A stretch of DNA of 60,059 nt from JAHCIE01 sp034431435 (GTDB lineage Bacteria; Chloroflexota; Anaerolineae; Epilineales; JAHCIE01), in the NCBI GenBank assembly GCA_034431435.1, contig DAOUDG010000071.1:1-60059 (forward strand), in the 5' to 3' direction. Of this stretch, positions 59,876 to 60,059 are shown piece after piece. The notes below the pieces were generated by a model, which worked only from the letters and a program-made list of their open reading frames with translations, was not told the DNA's origin and did not search any database. The translations under genes and the position numbers were made by a program. Position 1 is the stretch's first letter, and the number at the start of each line of letters is the position of its first letter.

Positions 59876-60059
59876 ATGCGCATCGACCGCGTCGAACTCT
59901 ATCAGATTACCATGCCCCTCGTCGCCCCCTTCGAGACCAGCGGTTGGGTCAAGACCCACGAGGAGCGCATTCTCGTCGCACTGCACGCCGACGGCGTGGT
60001 CGGCTGGGGCGAGTGGGCGGGCGATGGTCCCTGGTACTCCTACGAGACCACCGAGGTCG
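59876..60059 (+). CDS. Enolase-superfamily protein (OSBS / N-acylamino acid racemase-like), N-terminal part
   Basis: ATG at 59876; 61 residues before the window ends: MRIDRVELYQITMPLVAPFE, TSGWVKTHEERILVALHADG, VVGWGEWAGDGPWYSYETTE. This is the capping-domain opening of muconate-lactonising-like enolase-superfamily proteins, with the MPLVAPFETS segment typical of o-succinylbenzoate synthase and N-succinylamino acid racemase. Together with the upstream GNAT it suggests a D-amino acid conversion route (succinylate, racemise, desuccinylate) or menaquinone synthesis. The catalytic residues lie beyond the edge. Confidence 0.85.
   Translation, partial: MRIDRVELYQITMPLVAPFETSGWVKTHEERILVALHADGVVGWGEWAGDGPWYSYETTEV

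Overview
This GC-rich 60 kb window most resembles a bacterial chromosome of the Chloroflexota (Anaerolineae/Caldilineae-like). The inference rests on VKOR-linked DsbA-like oxidoreductases, secreted proteins with long Pro-Thr tracts, YLPLV/WLPLI motifs in secreted proteins, a GNAT-DUF309 fusion and the general gene style. No rRNA, tRNA or CRISPR array was recognised.

Left end (1-4.1 kb): a scrapyard of mobile and defence DNA. The 5' part of an IS21-type istA and its repeat-bearing end abut a fragment of a BREX brxC/pglY gene. That fragment is fused in frame to an ISAs1 transposase lacking its N-terminus. A double-truncated pglX fragment follows and runs into a beheaded LuxR-type regulator. Gene order brxC-pglX matches BREX, so this looks like a BREX locus destroyed by IS-associated deletions.

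4.2-18.2 kb: secreted pectate lyase interrupted at a 10-C tract, an LVIVD-repeat secreted protein, a sugar ABC importer (binding lipoprotein and two permeases, minus strand), a GntR/FCD regulator, an FGGY kinase and an M20 peptidase. Two near-identical TTGTCGACAA palindromes in the importer and kinase promoter regions suggest one GntR regulon. A TetR/aldo-keto reductase pair has two palindromic operators.

18.2-32.7 kb (minus strand): CtpE-like P-type ATPase, a holin-like/phosphodiesterase fusion, PIG-L deacetylase, then an Fe-S assembly operon: sufC-sufD-sulfurtransferase-sufU1-sufS-sufU2-BrnT/antitoxin-sufB-Rieske, with an upstream iscA on its own promoter. Consensus sigma-70 promoters precede sufC and iscA.

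32.9-49.3 kb: sigma-70 factor with an N-terminal zinc ribbon, a 38-residue membrane protein, class A PBP, two repeat-rich proteins, ChaB, NUDIX, ribosomal protein S4, isochorismatase-family hydrolase, gamma-glutamyltransferase and two secreted proteins.

49.5-60 kb: principal sigma factor, a NarL-type two-component pair whose kinase mRNA looks leaderless, a methyltransferase, then a plus-strand run moeA - PLP dehydratase - dsbA1 - dsbA2 - VKOR - GNAT/DUF309 - enolase-superfamily gene. The most exciting item is dsbA2: its frame is open across 339 codons except for one TGA exactly where the paralogue has the first cysteine of its CPFC active site. A SECIS-like hairpin begins directly after the TGA. 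This predicts a selenocysteine-containing UPFC thiol oxidoreductase encoded next to a VKOR oxidase.
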